Shown here: piece by piece, positions 38,255-47,264 of the stretch | Position numbering within the stretch: the stretch's first letter is position 1 | Layout: each line of letters opens with the position of its first letter | DNA from: an uncultured Spirochaetales bacterium | GTDB lineage: Bacteria; Spirochaetota; Spirochaetia; Sphaerochaetales; Sphaerochaetaceae | Length of the DNA stretch: 47,323 nt | Assembly: GCA_949293335.1 (NCBI GenBank) | Contig: CASFDA010000010.1 | Coordinates: 66,567 to 113,889 of the forward strand | Direction of reading: 5' to 3' | The notes under the pieces: generated by a model | The model's database searches: none | What the model saw: the letters and a program-made list of their open reading frames with translations, nothing else | What the model was told of the DNA's origin: nothing | Made by a program: the position numbers and the translations under genes

Positions 38255-40230
38255 ACATGTTCACCCGCAAGATGCGGATGCTGACAGCCGTTGTTCTCGA
38301 TGAGGACAAGGACAAGGTTGTGAAGATGCTCCTTGAGAAGGGGGTCCTGGATTTCGTTCATCTCAATGCTCTGGATAAGGATCAGATGAAGAAACTATCC
38401 ACGCACAAGGTGACGATGAACAGCCAGATCCTTTCTGACTATCGTGTCAGGCTCGAGGGGTTTTTCCGCCAGAGTGGCGAGAATCTGCCGCTTCTGACAG
38501 CTGACGATCTGGAGAAGCTTCCTGATCTCGATACAGATGAGCTGAGACGCTATCTGGATAAGTTCTCCTCGTCTCTTCAGGATGTGAGGAACAGGCAGCA
38601 GAGTGTGAACCAGCGTCTTCTGCTTGAAGAGGAGATGCTGAAGTATCTCAATGAGAAGAAAGGGGAATACATCGAGACTCACGTCGGTTCTGTCCAGTCC
38701 AGGAAAGATGATTTTTTAAACCGACTTTCTCCGCTGGGAGCTGTCACGATCGAGGATGGGGATAACATTGTAGTTCTTTCCCTCAGGCGCGATGGAAGCA
38801 AGATCGAGGAGATTCTCGACAAGTTCTCTTTTGTCGAAAATCCTGATGCAAAGGCCCAGAACAGAGGCAGCGAGGGAGTCAAGAGGGAACTCGAGAACAG
38901 GATCGCAAAAGACAGGGAGAGTCTGGGAAATCTCCGCCTTGAATTCAAGGATAGGATCGATGAGAGGAAGGATGAGCTCGAGAGATACTGGAAGAGCGTG
39001 CGTCTTCACGAGCTTGCAGAGAGCGTAGAGTCATATTTTTCCTATACGAAGAACACGACGTTATTCTCAGGCTGGGTCCCGCTTGATTCTGCTGATGAGA
39101 TCATAGACTCGATAAAGAGCATCACTAATGGACGTTGCATTCTGGATATCAGGGAACCGGAAGATGTCGAGAGGAGCCGCATCCCAGTGTCCATCAAGTC
39201 ACCGGCATTCCTCAGGCCATTCGAGCATCTTGTGAATAATTATGGAATTCCTGAGTACGGATCTATAAACCCGACTCCGTTTACAGCAGTTGCGTACATC
39301 CTGATGTTCATGCTCATGTTCGCTGACTTCGGACAGGGCTTCGTGCTTTTGCTTGTTGCCATCATCGGAAAGAGCTGGTACAAGAAGCATCCGATGGCAA
39401 AGGATGGGCTGATCAGCCGCTATTTGTGCTCGCTGCTTCTTTATCTCGGACCGGCATCGATGATAGGTGGTTTACTTTTCGGTTCTACTTTCGGCTACCA
39501 GATCATACCTGCTTTGTGGTTTGATTATCATGGAGTTGTGAACGGGCATGGCGGAAACGGATTTGTTAATGATGTTTACGATATTCTTGGCATCTCAATC
39601 AAATTCGGTATTGCAGTCATTTCGCTCGGTCTGGTACTCAACTGGATAAACCTGGTCAGGAAAAAGAGGTATTTTGAGCTCATATTCGACAAGTATGGTC
39701 TTGTCGGAGGTGCTCTGTATGCAATTGGCGTGTATGTCGGCTTTGCTTTTGTCTCGTCCGGCTATCGCTCTATCGAGATGCCTGTTTGGATGTCATATGC
39801 GATTGTTTTCCTCGTGATATTGATCTTTGTAAAGGAACCTGTGCACTTCGTGCTATTGAAGAGAAGGGGAGAGAGTGAGAGCGTCTCTCAATTGATTCTC
39901 AATACAATAATGGAATCCCTTATCGAGATCCTCGAGATATTCAGCGGCTTTCTTGCGAATACACTCTCATTTTTACGTGTTGCAGGTCTTGGAATTGCGC
40001 ACGTCTCGCTTATGACGGCTTTCAGGGACATGGCTGGAATGACAGATATACTCATCTTCCAGATCCTGATCATGATCGCCGGCAATCTGCTTGTCATCGT
40101 TCTGGAAGGGCTGAGTGCAGGAATCAATTCGCTCAGGCTCAACTATTACGAGTTCTTCACAAAGTATTTCACTGGCCGCGGCCTTGCCTATTCCCCGATC
40201 GGGCTATCTGGCAGGCTGAGGGCGAGCTAA
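38251..40230 (+). CDS. V/A-type ATPase subunit I (a-like stator and ion channel half)
   Basis: A 659-residue protein in two parts. Residues 1-about 340 are cytoplasmic with coiled coils (MFTRKMRMLTAVVLDEDKDKVVKML, then helical hairpins). About 340-659 is the membrane domain with seven to eight helices, including MLMFADFGQGFVLL, the GLLFGSTFGYQI region and the late SFLRVAGLGIAHVSL containing the essential Arg. It carries ions past the K ring and anchors the peripheral stalks. It is translationally coupled to subunit C, and K follows after 21 bases. Confidence 0.94.
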   Translation: MNMFTRKMRMLTAVVLDEDKDKVVKMLLEKGVLDFVHLNALDKDQMKKLSTHKVTMNSQILSDYRVRLEGFFRQSGENLPLLTADDLEKLPDLDTDELRRYLDKFSSSLQDVRNRQQSVNQRLLLEEEMLKYLNEKKGEYIETHVGSVQSRKDDFLNRLSPLGAVTIEDGDNIVVLSLRRDGSKIEEILDKFSFVENPDAKAQNRGSEGVKRELENRIAKDRESLGNLRLEFKDRIDERKDELERYWKSVRLHELAESVESYFSYTKNTTLFSGWVPLDSADEIIDSIKSITNGRCILDIREPEDVERSRIPVSIKSPAFLRPFEHLVNNYGIPEYGSINPTPFTAVAYILMFMLMFADFGQGFVLLLVAIIGKSWYKKHPMAKDGLISRYLCSLLLYLGPASMIGGLLFGSTFGYQIIPALWFDYHGVVNGHGGNGFVNDVYDILGISIKFGIAVISLGLVLNWINLVRKKRYFELIFDKYGLVGGALYAIGVYVGFAFVSSGYRSIEMPVWMSYAIVFLVILIFVKEPVHFVLLKRRGESESVSQLILNTIMESLIEILEIFSGFLANTLSFLRVAGLGIAHVSLMTAFRDMAGMTDILIFQILIMIAGNLLVIVLEGLSAGINSLRLNYYEFFTKYFTGRGLAYSPIGLSGRLRAS

Positions 40231-40251
40231 TTTAAATTAGGAGGGTCTAAA

Positions 40252-40596
40252 ATGACCGGAATCGGATTCAAGAGGAATGTAAAACTTTCATTTCTTCTAA
40301 CACTCATGCTTCTTTTGGGAACAGCGTTCATCTATTCTCCGACTCTTTCGGCTGCAGCTGATGCTGTCGCTACAGGCTCAAGTGATGTCGCATGGGTGTG
40401 CTTCGCCGCCGCTCTTGCATTCGGTCTTGGAGCAATCGCTGCAGGCATTGCTATCTCAAGCGTAGGAGCTGCTGCTATGGGAGCTATCTCTGAAAAGCCA
40501 GAGATCGCATCGAATGCTCTTATCTTCATTGGTCTGGCAGAGGGTCTTGTTGTCTTCGGATTCATCATCGCTCTTATGATTTTGGGTAACGCCTGA
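40252..40596 (+). CDS. V/A-type ATPase subunit K (c-ring proteolipid)
   Basis: A 114-residue proteolipid. Residues 12-35 are a hydrophobic, signal-like segment ending in an Ala-rich stretch, as in the pre-protein of the Thermus ring subunit. Two ring helices follow: about 47-78 (FAAALAFGLGAIAAGIAISS) and 86-112 (LIFIGLAEGLVVFGFIIALM). Glu97 is the ion-binding carboxylate. The extra ligands of Na+-specific rings (a Gln in helix one, Ser/Thr after the Glu) are not apparent, which hints at proton coupling; this is inference. TAGGAGGG precedes the ATG. Confidence 0.9.
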   Translation: MTGIGFKRNVKLSFLLTLMLLLGTAFIYSPTLSAAADAVATGSSDVAWVCFAAALAFGLGAIAAGIAISSVGAAAMGAISEKPEIASNALIFIGLAEGLVVFGFIIALMILGNA

Positions 40597-40612
40597 TACG
40601 GAATAGAGAAAA

Positions 40613-40912
40613 ATGGAATATTACGTCATTGGTGATGATGACACGGTCCTCGGCTTTTCTCTCGTCGGGGTTTCCGGAGAAGCTGTACATACGAAAGAAG
40701 ATGCGAAAAGCGCCTGGTCTGAGGCTCTTGAGCACCATGAGTACGCAGTCATCATTATCACTGAGGATGTGGCAGACATGATACGTGAGACTGTCGATAG
40801 ATTCCTCTTTTCTGAATCTTTCCCCCTGGTTGTGGAAATCCCAGAGAAAGGTGGAAAGTTCAAGAGGGATCTGAGAGAACTAACTAATGAGGCTATTGGG
40901 GTATCCATATGA
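40613..40912 (+). CDS. V/A-type ATPase subunit F
   Basis: A 99-residue protein of the F (eukaryotic Vma7) family: YYVIGDDDTVLGFSLVGVSG at the start, then AVIIITEDVADMIRE and FPLVVEIPEKGG. It sits on the central stalk with subunit D and regulates ATPase coupling. Spacing is 17 bases after K, and its end overlaps the subunit E start by four bases (ATGA). Confidence 0.92.
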   Translation: MEYYVIGDDDTVLGFSLVGVSGEAVHTKEDAKSAWSEALEHHEYAVIIITEDVADMIRETVDRFLFSESFPLVVEIPEKGGKFKRDLRELTNEAIGVSI

Positions 40913-41535
40913 GTGATGAGAAGAACAGGCTTGTCGAAGGCATTCTCGATGAGGCCCGTACAAAGGCGGGAAAGATCATCAAGGAGGCTGAGGACGAAGC
41001 TCGTCTGATCGCAGAAGAGGGCTTCGAAGAAGCCATGAAACAGGTTGAGTCAGAAAAGAGGAGCTTCCGCCTTCGTGAACATCAGATCGCATTGAGGGAA
41101 GAGAGCGCCAAACGCAGTATTGACAGGCTTTCAGAGCTCAAGAACATGGATACAGCCTATCAGCTTGTATCTGAGGAAGTGGAAAGGAAGATCGCTAAGC
41201 TTGCAGAAAGCGGAGAGATCTCTCCTTATCTTGTTTCCTGGATTGTCGAAGCGGTGGTAGGCCTCGACAAAAAGAGTGCAACAGTCTCTTATTCTGTCCA
41301 GGCACCGGTTACAGAGGAGATGCTTAGAGAAGCTGAAGAGAGGGTGGAGAAGATCACTGGGGGCAGCGTAACACTCACTCTTGCTGACAAGAAGATCCGT
41401 GAAATCGGGGTTGTCGTCACATCCTTTGATGGAAAGGTCGCATATGAGAACACCTACTCCGTCAGGGTAAGGCGCTATCTGAAGGACATCAGGAAGATTA
41501 TACAGGAAGAAAATGCAAGGCAGAATAATAGGTAG
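40909..41535 (+). CDS. V/A-type ATPase subunit E
   Basis: A 208-residue peripheral stalk subunit. The N-terminal half is a long charged helix (ILDEARTKAGKIIKEAEDEARLIAEEG), the heptad-like partner of subunit H. The C-terminal half is a globular alpha/beta domain ending in VAYENTYSVRVRRYLKDIRKII, typical of subunit E. It overlaps the start of the subunit A gene by 23 bases. Confidence 0.88.
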   Translation: MSDEKNRLVEGILDEARTKAGKIIKEAEDEARLIAEEGFEEAMKQVESEKRSFRLREHQIALREESAKRSIDRLSELKNMDTAYQLVSEEVERKIAKLAESGEISPYLVSWIVEAVVGLDKKSATVSYSVQAPVTEEMLREAEERVEKITGGSVTLTLADKKIREIGVVVTSFDGKVAYENTYSVRVRRYLKDIRKIIQEENARQNNR

Positions 41536-43297
41536 GGTGAAGAGGGTCAACGGCCCTGTCATCCTTGTCAAAGGAATTACGGATGCCCAGATGATGGAAC
41601 TTGTGCACGTGGGCGAAAGTGGCCTCGTCGGTGAGATCGTGAAGCTCAACGCGGGAGAGGCGACAGTTCAGGTGTACGAGGATACCACTGGAATAGCTCC
41701 GGGAGATAATGTCTATGGTTCTGACATGTCCCTCTCTGTGGAGCTTGGCCCTGGGCTGATTGGAAACATATACGATGGAATACAGAGGCCTCTTGAGGAT
41801 ATCAGGGAAATCAGTGGTGATTTCATCTCAAGGGGAATCAGCGTTGATGCGATAAGCCATGAGAAGAAATGGCATTTTGTCCCATCCAAGGTCGCTGGAG
41901 ACGAGGTCTCTTGCGGATCAGTGATAGGAACTGTGGAAGAGACTGACAGGGTTATGCACAAGATCATGGTCCCGCCAGGATATGACAAATCATACGTAGT
42001 TGTCTCCATCGCAAGTGAAGGGGATTATACAGTCACTGAAGAGATCGCAAGGATCACAGACAAGGACGGAAAGACATTTCCCCTCACGATGAGGCAGTAC
42101 TGGCCCATCAGGGTACCACGGCCTGTCAAGGAGAGGCTCAATCTCTCGACCCCGCTGATTACAGGACTGCGCGTCATCGATTCTCTTTTTCCTCTTGCAA
42201 AGGGTGGAACTGTCGCGATACCGGGTGGCTTCGGAACAGGGAAGACCATGACGCAGCACTCAATCGCGCAGTGGTGTGATGCAGATATCATCGTCTACAT
42301 CGGCTGTGGCGAGCGGGGAAATGAGATGACAGATGTACTGAGGGAGTTCCCGCATCTGGTTGACCCGAGGACAGGGCAGTCGCTGATGCACAGGACGATT
42401 CTCATCGCAAATACATCCAACATGCCTGTATCTGCACGTGAGGCGAGCATCTATACAGGAATAACGATGGCTGAGTACTACAGGGATATGGGCTATAATG
42501 TCGCGATCATGGCAGACAGTACGTCCCGTTGGGCTGAGGCATTGCGTGAGCTCTCTGGAAGAATGGAGGAAATGCCAGCAGAAGAAGGTTTCCCTGCATA
42601 CCTTCCTACAAGAATCGCACAGTTCTATGAGAGGGCCGGACACATGCTCTCTCTCGGAGGCTTTGATGGTTCTGTCTCGATAATAGGTGCTGTCTCCCCT
42701 CCTGGAGGTGACTTTTCTGAGCCAGTGACCCAGCATACCAAAAGGTTTGTCCGTTGTTTCTGGGGACTTGACCGTTCGCTTGCCTCCGCACGTCACTATC
42801 CTGCCATCTCATGGCTTGACAGCTATAGTGAGTATGTCGATGAGGTAAAGAAATGGTGGGGCGAAAAGAGCAATGACCTCTGGTATGAGAACCGAAAGAG
42901 GATAATGGAGCTCCTGCAGAAGGAAGTCAGGCTCGAGCAGATTGTCAAGCTCGTTGGAAACGATGCCCTTCCAGATAGCCAGAACTTCATACTTGAAGTC
43001 TGCTCTCTCTTCAAGACTGCATTCCTGCAGCAGAATGCGTTTGATGAGATCGACCGCTATTGCGAGGTTGAGAAGCAGGTCAAGATGCTCAATCTGATAT
43101 TGCATTACTATGACCTTGGGGAGGATGCGATAAGCAAGGGTGTCCCAATGGTCAAGATCAAGAGACTTTCAGTTGTCTCTGATATCGCAAGGATGCGTTT
43201 CGTCATTCCGAATGGAAAGAGCGAGGAAGTTGACAAGCTTTCCCTCAAGCTCGAACGTTCGATGATGCAGCTAGGGAGTTTGTATGGAGAAGAGTGA
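41513..43297 (+). CDS. V/A-type ATPase catalytic subunit A
   Basis: A 594-residue catalytic subunit. P-loop GGFGTGKT is at 238-245, preceded by [12 protein letters not shown]; the arginine-rich [13 protein letters not shown] and [14 protein letters not shown] motifs are intact. The non-homologous region found only in A-type subunits (about 115-190, [18 protein letters not shown]) is present, which separates it from F-type beta. It forms the A3B3 head. CAGGAAGAA precedes the ATG, which lies inside the end of the E gene; its own end overlaps the B gene by 14 bases. Confidence 0.97.
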   Translation: MQGRIIGRVKRVNGPVILVKGITDAQMMELVHVGESGLVGEIVKLNAGEATVQVYEDTTGIAPGDNVYGSDMSLSVELGPGLIGNIYDGIQRPLEDIREISGDFISRGISVDAISHEKKWHFVPSKVAGDEVSCGSVIGTVEETDRVMHKIMVPPGYDKSYVVVSIASEGDYTVTEEIARITDKDGKTFPLTMRQYWPIRVPRPVKERLNLSTPLITGLRVIDSLFPLAKGGTVAIPGGFGTGKTMTQHSIAQWCDADIIVYIGCGERGNEMTDVLREFPHLVDPRTGQSLMHRTILIANTSNMPVSAREASIYTGITMAEYYRDMGYNVAIMADSTSRWAEALRELSGRMEEMPAEEGFPAYLPTRIAQFYERAGHMLSLGGFDGSVSIIGAVSPPGGDFSEPVTQHTKRFVRCFWGLDRSLASARHYPAISWLDSYSEYVDEVKKWWGEKSNDLWYENRKRIMELLQKEVRLEQIVKLVGNDALPDSQNFILEVCSLFKTAFLQQNAFDEIDRYCEVEKQVKMLNLILHYYDLGEDAISKGVPMVKIKRLSVVSDIARMRFVIPNGKSEEVDKLSLKLERSMMQLGSLYGEE

Positions 43298-44705
43298 TGA
43301 GAAGCTGTTTGCAGGCAGCGACAAAACCCTTTTGAAGGGACGTGAGTACAAGGGCGCAAGCCGTATTGACGGATCCCTGGTCTATATGAGGCATACTCAT
43401 CCCGTAGGATATGGCGAGCTAGTCGAACTGAAGGGACCTGACGGAAAGACGAGGACAGGACAGGTTCTCGACACATCTGACGATGCTGTCTGTGTTCAGG
43501 TCTTTGAAGGGACAGACGGACTTTCCCTCCCTGGAACGAGCATGAAGTTCCTCGGTGAACCTCTTACTCTGGGTGTCTCAGAGAAGATGCTCGGGCGTGT
43601 CATGAACGGACTGGGAAAGAGCAGGGACGGTGCGCGCTCTGCACAGTCTGCTGACGAACGGGATGTCAATGGCTCTCCGATCAACCCGACGGCTCGTGAA
43701 TACCCGCGTGATTTCATACAGACTGGCATTTCTGTCATTGACGGCATGACAACACTCATCCAGGGGCAGAAGCTTCCTATCTTCAGTGGAAACGGACTTG
43801 CACATAACCAGCTTGCCGCCCAGATCGTAAGACAGGCTAAGGTCAGGGGAGGAAAGAGTGACTTTGCCATCGTCTTTGCCGCAATGGGCGTCAAATACGA
43901 TGTTGCCAAGTTCTTCATTGACAGCTTCGAGGAAACTGGAGCCCTCGATAACGTGGCCATGTTCCTCTCTCTTGCTGATGACCCTTCGATCGAGAGGACG
44001 ATCACGCCGAAGACAGCTCTGACTCTCGCTGAACACCTTGCATTCGACAAAGGCAAGGAAGTCCTTGTTATCATGACTGATATGACCAACTACTGTGAGT
44101 CTCTACGAGAGATCTCCACGCTCCGCGGCGAGATCCCGTCAAGAAAGGGCTATCCAGGGTATCTGTATTCCAATCTTGCTGAGATTTACGAACGGTCTGG
44201 AAAGATTTCAGGAAGGCCGGGTTCGATTACCCAGTTGCCTATCCTCACGATGCCAAACGATGATATCTCACATCCTATTCCTGACCTGACAGGATATATC
44301 ACTGAAGGCCAGATAGTATTTGACAGGGAGATGAACGGCAGGGGAATCTATCCGCCTATCAATTGTTTGCCCTCGCTTTCGCGACTCATGAAAGATGGTA
44401 TCGGAGAAGGGATGACAAGAGATGATCATCCGCACCTTTCGAATCAGCTCTTTGCGTCGTATTCACATGTCAAGGATGTAAGGAACCTCGCGTCGGTCAT
44501 AGGAGAAGAGGAACTTTCCGAGACTGACCACAAGTACATGGAGTTCGGAGAGTTCTTCGAGAAGAAGTTCGTATCCCAGCGTTTTGATGAGGATAGGACT
44601 ATTGAGGAGACGCTTGATCTCGGATGGGATGCTCTTTCAATTCTTCCTGCAGAGGAGCTTGAGAGGCTTACAGAAGAGGAGATCAACGAACACTACAAGG
44701 GATGA
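43284..44705 (+). CDS. V/A-type ATPase regulatory subunit B
   Basis: A 473-residue non-catalytic head subunit. It lacks a P-loop, as expected, and has [33 protein letters not shown], then [68 protein letters not shown] and [14 protein letters not shown], all hallmarks of subunit B. It alternates with A in the head and contributes the arginine finger. Start and end are closely packed with A and D. Confidence 0.97.
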   Translation: MEKSDEKLFAGSDKTLLKGREYKGASRIDGSLVYMRHTHPVGYGELVELKGPDGKTRTGQVLDTSDDAVCVQVFEGTDGLSLPGTSMKFLGEPLTLGVSEKMLGRVMNGLGKSRDGARSAQSADERDVNGSPINPTAREYPRDFIQTGISVIDGMTTLIQGQKLPIFSGNGLAHNQLAAQIVRQAKVRGGKSDFAIVFAAMGVKYDVAKFFIDSFEETGALDNVAMFLSLADDPSIERTITPKTALTLAEHLAFDKGKEVLVIMTDMTNYCESLREISTLRGEIPSRKGYPGYLYSNLAEIYERSGKISGRPGSITQLPILTMPNDDISHPIPDLTGYITEGQIVFDREMNGRGIYPPINCLPSLSRLMKDGIGEGMTRDDHPHLSNQLFASYSHVKDVRNLASVIGEEELSETDHKYMEFGEFFEKKFVSQRFDEDRTIEETLDLGWDALSILPAEELERLTEEEINEHYKG

Positions 44706-44708
44706 CAG

Positions 44709-45371
44709 ATGGATACTAGTTTGGCACCTACGAGAAGTAATCTCATGAAAGTCAAGGACGAGCTTGAGTTCAGCAGGCTCGGCTATGACCTGCTTGATCA
44801 GAAGAGGAGCATTCTGGTCAGCGAACTGCTTACACTCGTCGACCAGGCTGTCGATTATCAGAACAGGGTTGAAAATACTCTCATTGCTGCCGACAGGACT
44901 CTCGAAAGTGCTATAATGCATATGGGAAGGCTGAAGGTTGCCAACTTGGCCGGAGCTGTAAATATCTCTTCTTCCATATCGCTTGGAGAGAGGAAGGTAA
45001 TGGGCGTTGTCCTTCCGAAAGTGGATACAGCGTTCTCAGGTAACGGACCATTCTTTTCTCCCGAGGGTACCAGCATGCTTTCGGAGATGGCACTTGGAAA
45101 GTACAGGCAGGCTCTGGAGCTGATGGGTAGGATGGCTGAGCTGAAGGTCTCGATCATGAGGCTTTCCAGGGAAGTCAAGAAGACGATCAGGAAGGTGAAT
45201 GCGCTTGAGAAGCTCGTCATCCCTGATAAAGAAGAGACAGTAAGGTATCTTGCAGAGAGGATAGAGGAGCAGGAAAGGGAATCTTTCATTCAGCTCAAGG
45301 CTGTCAAGGACAGACTTTCAGGGAATGCACCTGAAGATGAAAAGGAGGATGCGGATGGATTGTCCGTTTAG
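44709..45371 (+). CDS. V/A-type ATPase central stalk subunit D
   Basis: A 220-residue protein with long N- and C-terminal helices that form the rotor axle. The N-terminus LAPTRSNLMKVKDELEFSRLGYDLLDQKRSILVSEL is diagnostic of subunit D. A C-terminal helix with LEKLVIPDKEETVRYLAERIEEQERESF follows. It starts 3 bases after the B stop, and its end overlaps the next gene's start by 17 bases. It is the last structural subunit of a complete nine-gene set. Confidence 0.95.
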   Translation: MDTSLAPTRSNLMKVKDELEFSRLGYDLLDQKRSILVSELLTLVDQAVDYQNRVENTLIAADRTLESAIMHMGRLKVANLAGAVNISSSISLGERKVMGVVLPKVDTAFSGNGPFFSPEGTSMLSEMALGKYRQALELMGRMAELKVSIMRLSREVKKTIRKVNALEKLVIPDKEETVRYLAERIEEQERESFIQLKAVKDRLSGNAPEDEKEDADGLSV

Positions 45372-45840
45372 AAAGATACTTGTGTATCTGGACGGCTCGG
45401 AAGGGGCTATGAGTGCATTGATGTATTCGATCATGCTCGCAAAATCCACCGAGGCATCGTTGCATGTGGTCTATGTAGTCAATACCAAGGCCCTTGGAGA
45501 TCTTCTTTCGAGTCATATTTTCATTGATCAGGAGAAGGTCGAGTATCAGGAGGATCTGAAGAAGGATGCTATAAGGCATCTGAAACATGCCAAGAAACTT
45601 GCTGATCTGAAAGGAATTGATATTGATACAGTACAACTTGAAGGATCACCGCATGCTGTGGTATTGAAGTATATAAAAGAACATGCTATCGATTTATTGA
45701 TACTTGGTTCTGTGAACAAGATCCGTTCTAGAAGGGATGAGCTCACGAGCGAGAATGACAGGATGATGAGGACTTCTCCTTGTCCAGCCCTGATAGTAAA
45801 AGACAATGACCAGATCTGGTCGATGTTCGAAGAGGAGTGA
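45355..45840 (+). CDS. UspA-like universal stress protein
   Basis: A 161-residue protein of the Usp fold: FRKILVYLDGSEGAMSALMYSIMLAK at the N-terminus and DLLILGSVNKIRS, then SPCPALIVKDND at the end. The ATP-binding pattern Gx2Gx9G(S/T) is incomplete (only the first LGS is clear), so it may belong to the non-ATP-binding UspA subgroup. The ATG at 45355 is fixed by AAAGGAGG at 6 bases; an upstream frame of 10 codons is ignored. It overlaps the end of the subunit D gene, so it is part of the ATPase operon. A regulatory link to the ATPase is inference. Confidence 0.85.
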   Translation: MDCPFRKILVYLDGSEGAMSALMYSIMLAKSTEASLHVVYVVNTKALGDLLSSHIFIDQEKVEYQEDLKKDAIRHLKHAKKLADLKGIDIDTVQLEGSPHAVVLKYIKEHAIDLLILGSVNKIRSRRDELTSENDRMMRTSPCPALIVKDNDQIWSMFEEE

Positions 45841-45841
45841 T

Positions 45842-46294
45842 ATGGGTTTATTGGATTCGTTGAAAAAAGAGTATTGCTTCTATCCTATCATCGGCACTGA
45901 CAAGCACTCTGTGCTTGCAGATTTGGTGAAGAAGTTTTCTTCAGCTCTCGGGTACTCGGAAAAAGAGGAGCTCGAGATGCTATCTGCTGTTGAGAATAGG
46001 GAAGCTCTCGGATCGACCGGACTGGAACAGGGTGTTGCCATTCCCCATGCGAAGATGGCTTCACTTGAAAAGCCTCTTGTAGCAGTTGGTGTTCTGAAGG
46101 ATTCGGTTGACTATGGCTCTGTGGATGGCAAGCCGACTAAAGTGCTGTTCCTTGTACTCGGTTCTGACGAATATCCGAATGAGCACGTGCAGGTACTTGC
46201 CGAGATTGCAAAACTTGTGAAGAACAGTTATTTCCTGATGAGGATCATGAATACTACGAGTCAGAAAGATCTTGTGGATCTGTTTTTCGATTGA
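45842..46294 (+). CDS. PTS EIIA (fructose/PtsN-type) domain protein
   Basis: A 150-residue single EIIA domain. The phosphorylation site is His69 in EQGVAIPHAK. GSTGLEQG before it and KVLFLVLGSDEYPNEHVQVLAEIAKLV after it match the EIIA-fructose/nitrogen family. No EIIB, EIIC, HPr or EI is nearby, so a regulatory rather than a sugar-transport role is likely, as for PtsN. The ATG at 45842 overlaps the region just after the UspA stop (GAGGAGTGATATG). It ends the ATPase operon before a strong terminator. Confidence 0.87.
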   Translation: MGLLDSLKKEYCFYPIIGTDKHSVLADLVKKFSSALGYSEKEELEMLSAVENREALGSTGLEQGVAIPHAKMASLEKPLVAVGVLKDSVDYGSVDGKPTKVLFLVLGSDEYPNEHVQVLAEIAKLVKNSYFLMRIMNTTSQKDLVDLFFD

Positions 46295-46303
46295 TAATGA
46301 ATA

Positions 46304-46330
46304 GGGGGCTCATCGCCCCCTTCTTCTTTA
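46304..46330 (+). terminator. Terminator of the V-ATPase operon
   Basis: GGGGGC (46304-46309) and GCCCCC (46315-46320) pair perfectly around a five-base loop, followed by TTCTTCTTT. It also separates the convergent LUD-protein gene, but the tail suits the plus strand. Confidence 0.85.
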
Positions 46331-46337
46331 ATAGAGA

Positions 46338-46973
46338 TCAATATCCGAGATCTTCATCGACCAGAAGTATCGTGATTCTGTCTTTTATGCGCTGTTTTGA
46401 CATGATCACGGCAGTGGAACAGAGCGGGTCGCCGCACTTTGCCTTGCACATCAGATGCTCTTCATCCATCTCCGGGCACATGCATGCATCATGCGAAGCG
46501 CAGTAGCCATCGGTTTTCAGTCTCTTTGCATTCTGTGGAGTTGCTACAGTGTTGAGCCTGTAGATCGCTTCCTTCATGTTCTTCACTATTTTGTTTCGGC
46601 CGACGACAAGGATCACGTTCTTCGGACCGTAGATGACAGCAGCAACTCGATTTCCTGTTGCATCTACAAGATAAACTTCTCCATGTTCTGTTATCGCATT
46701 TGCCGATGCGAAATAATAATCGGCAAAGAAAGCATCGTGGAATGCTTTTTCCTTATCTATTCCCGGTGCGTACCGATCGATAAAATCGTAATCTCCGCTT
46801 CTCAGGAGGGCGAGGATTCCGCTCTGGTCAAGAGTTACAGAACCACCTGATGCACATAGACTCATTCTTGGAACTGTTTTCTTTATATAATTAACTGCTT
46901 CTTTCGAGTCTTTCACTTCAACAACCACGAAGTTGTTTCTTTTCAGATTGTTTTTAAGGGTTTCGTTTATCAT
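46338..46973 (-). CDS. LUD-domain (LutC/YkgG-like) protein with cysteine-rich tail
   Basis: A 211-residue protein of the LUD family: ETLKNNLKRNNFVVVEVKDSKEAVNYI, SLCASGGSVTLDQSGI, FFADYYFASANAITEHGEVYLVDATGNRVAA and GPKNVILVVGRNKIV. Family members take part in lactate oxidation (LutABC) or have unknown roles. Here it stands alone, without lutA or lutB. The last 60 residues add six cysteines (CASHDACMC, CKAKC, DPLC), which could bind a metal or an iron-sulfur cluster. No Shine-Dalgarno sequence precedes the ATG, but TAAAAT lies 7 bases upstream, so the mRNA may be leaderless. Confidence 0.85.
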   Translation of the reverse strand: MINETLKNNLKRNNFVVVEVKDSKEAVNYIKKTVPRMSLCASGGSVTLDQSGILALLRSGDYDFIDRYAPGIDKEKAFHDAFFADYYFASANAITEHGEVYLVDATGNRVAAVIYGPKNVILVVGRNKIVKNMKEAIYRLNTVATPQNAKRLKTDGYCASHDACMCPEMDEEHLMCKAKCGDPLCSTAVIMSKQRIKDRITILLVDEDLGY

Positions 46974-46979
46974 ATTTGA

Positions 46980-47059
46980 TATTTTAAAACGTTATTTTGA
47001 AAAAAAGCAAAAAAGTTTTGGAGGAAATATTGACAGGGAGGTGAGGAAAGGGGTAATGT
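46980..47059 (+). promoter_or_regulatory. rRNA operon promoter with AT-rich upstream element
   Basis: A perfect -35 TTGACA (47030-47035) is preceded by about 45 bases of A- and T-rich tracts resembling an UP element. The -10 is poor; TAATGT at 47054-47059 (18-base spacing) is the best I see. The placement is therefore incomplete. Confidence 0.5.
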
Positions 47060-47066
47060 GTCATAG

Positions 47067-47093
47067 CGCCGCAGGGAAGCGGCGATGTTTTTT
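47067..47093 (+). terminator. Terminator-like hairpin at the start of the rRNA leader
   Basis: CGCCGC (47067-47072) and GCGGCG (47079-47084) pair perfectly around AGGGAA. ATG and six T follow (47088-47093). No plus-strand gene lies upstream that would need it, so within the leader it could be an attenuator or antitermination target. Confidence 0.5.
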
Positions 47094-47128
47094 GAACGAA
47101 GAGCGAAGGGAAAGGGAAGCCATAAGAA

Positions 47129-47259
47129 GGGAAGCGGTGCGAGCTTCCCGGTCAATTCGGAACACGGTGAAGAGAAGGTATGGATCGAGCCATGTTCGTG
47201 GAATGCTGGGAGAGAGAATAACAATCTGGAAGATAGCCCCGCGCCTCGTTGCGCGGGGA
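47129..47259 (+). other. Structured rRNA leader with two perfect hairpins
   Basis: GGGAAGC/GCTTCCC (47129-47149, 7-base loop) and CCCCGCGC/GCGCGGGG (47238-47259, 6-base loop) are both perfect. The second ends 5 bases before the mature 16S 5' end. They are probably processing or antitermination structures of the pre-rRNA. I do not see a standard boxA. Confidence 0.55.
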
Positions 47260-47264
47260 GACCA

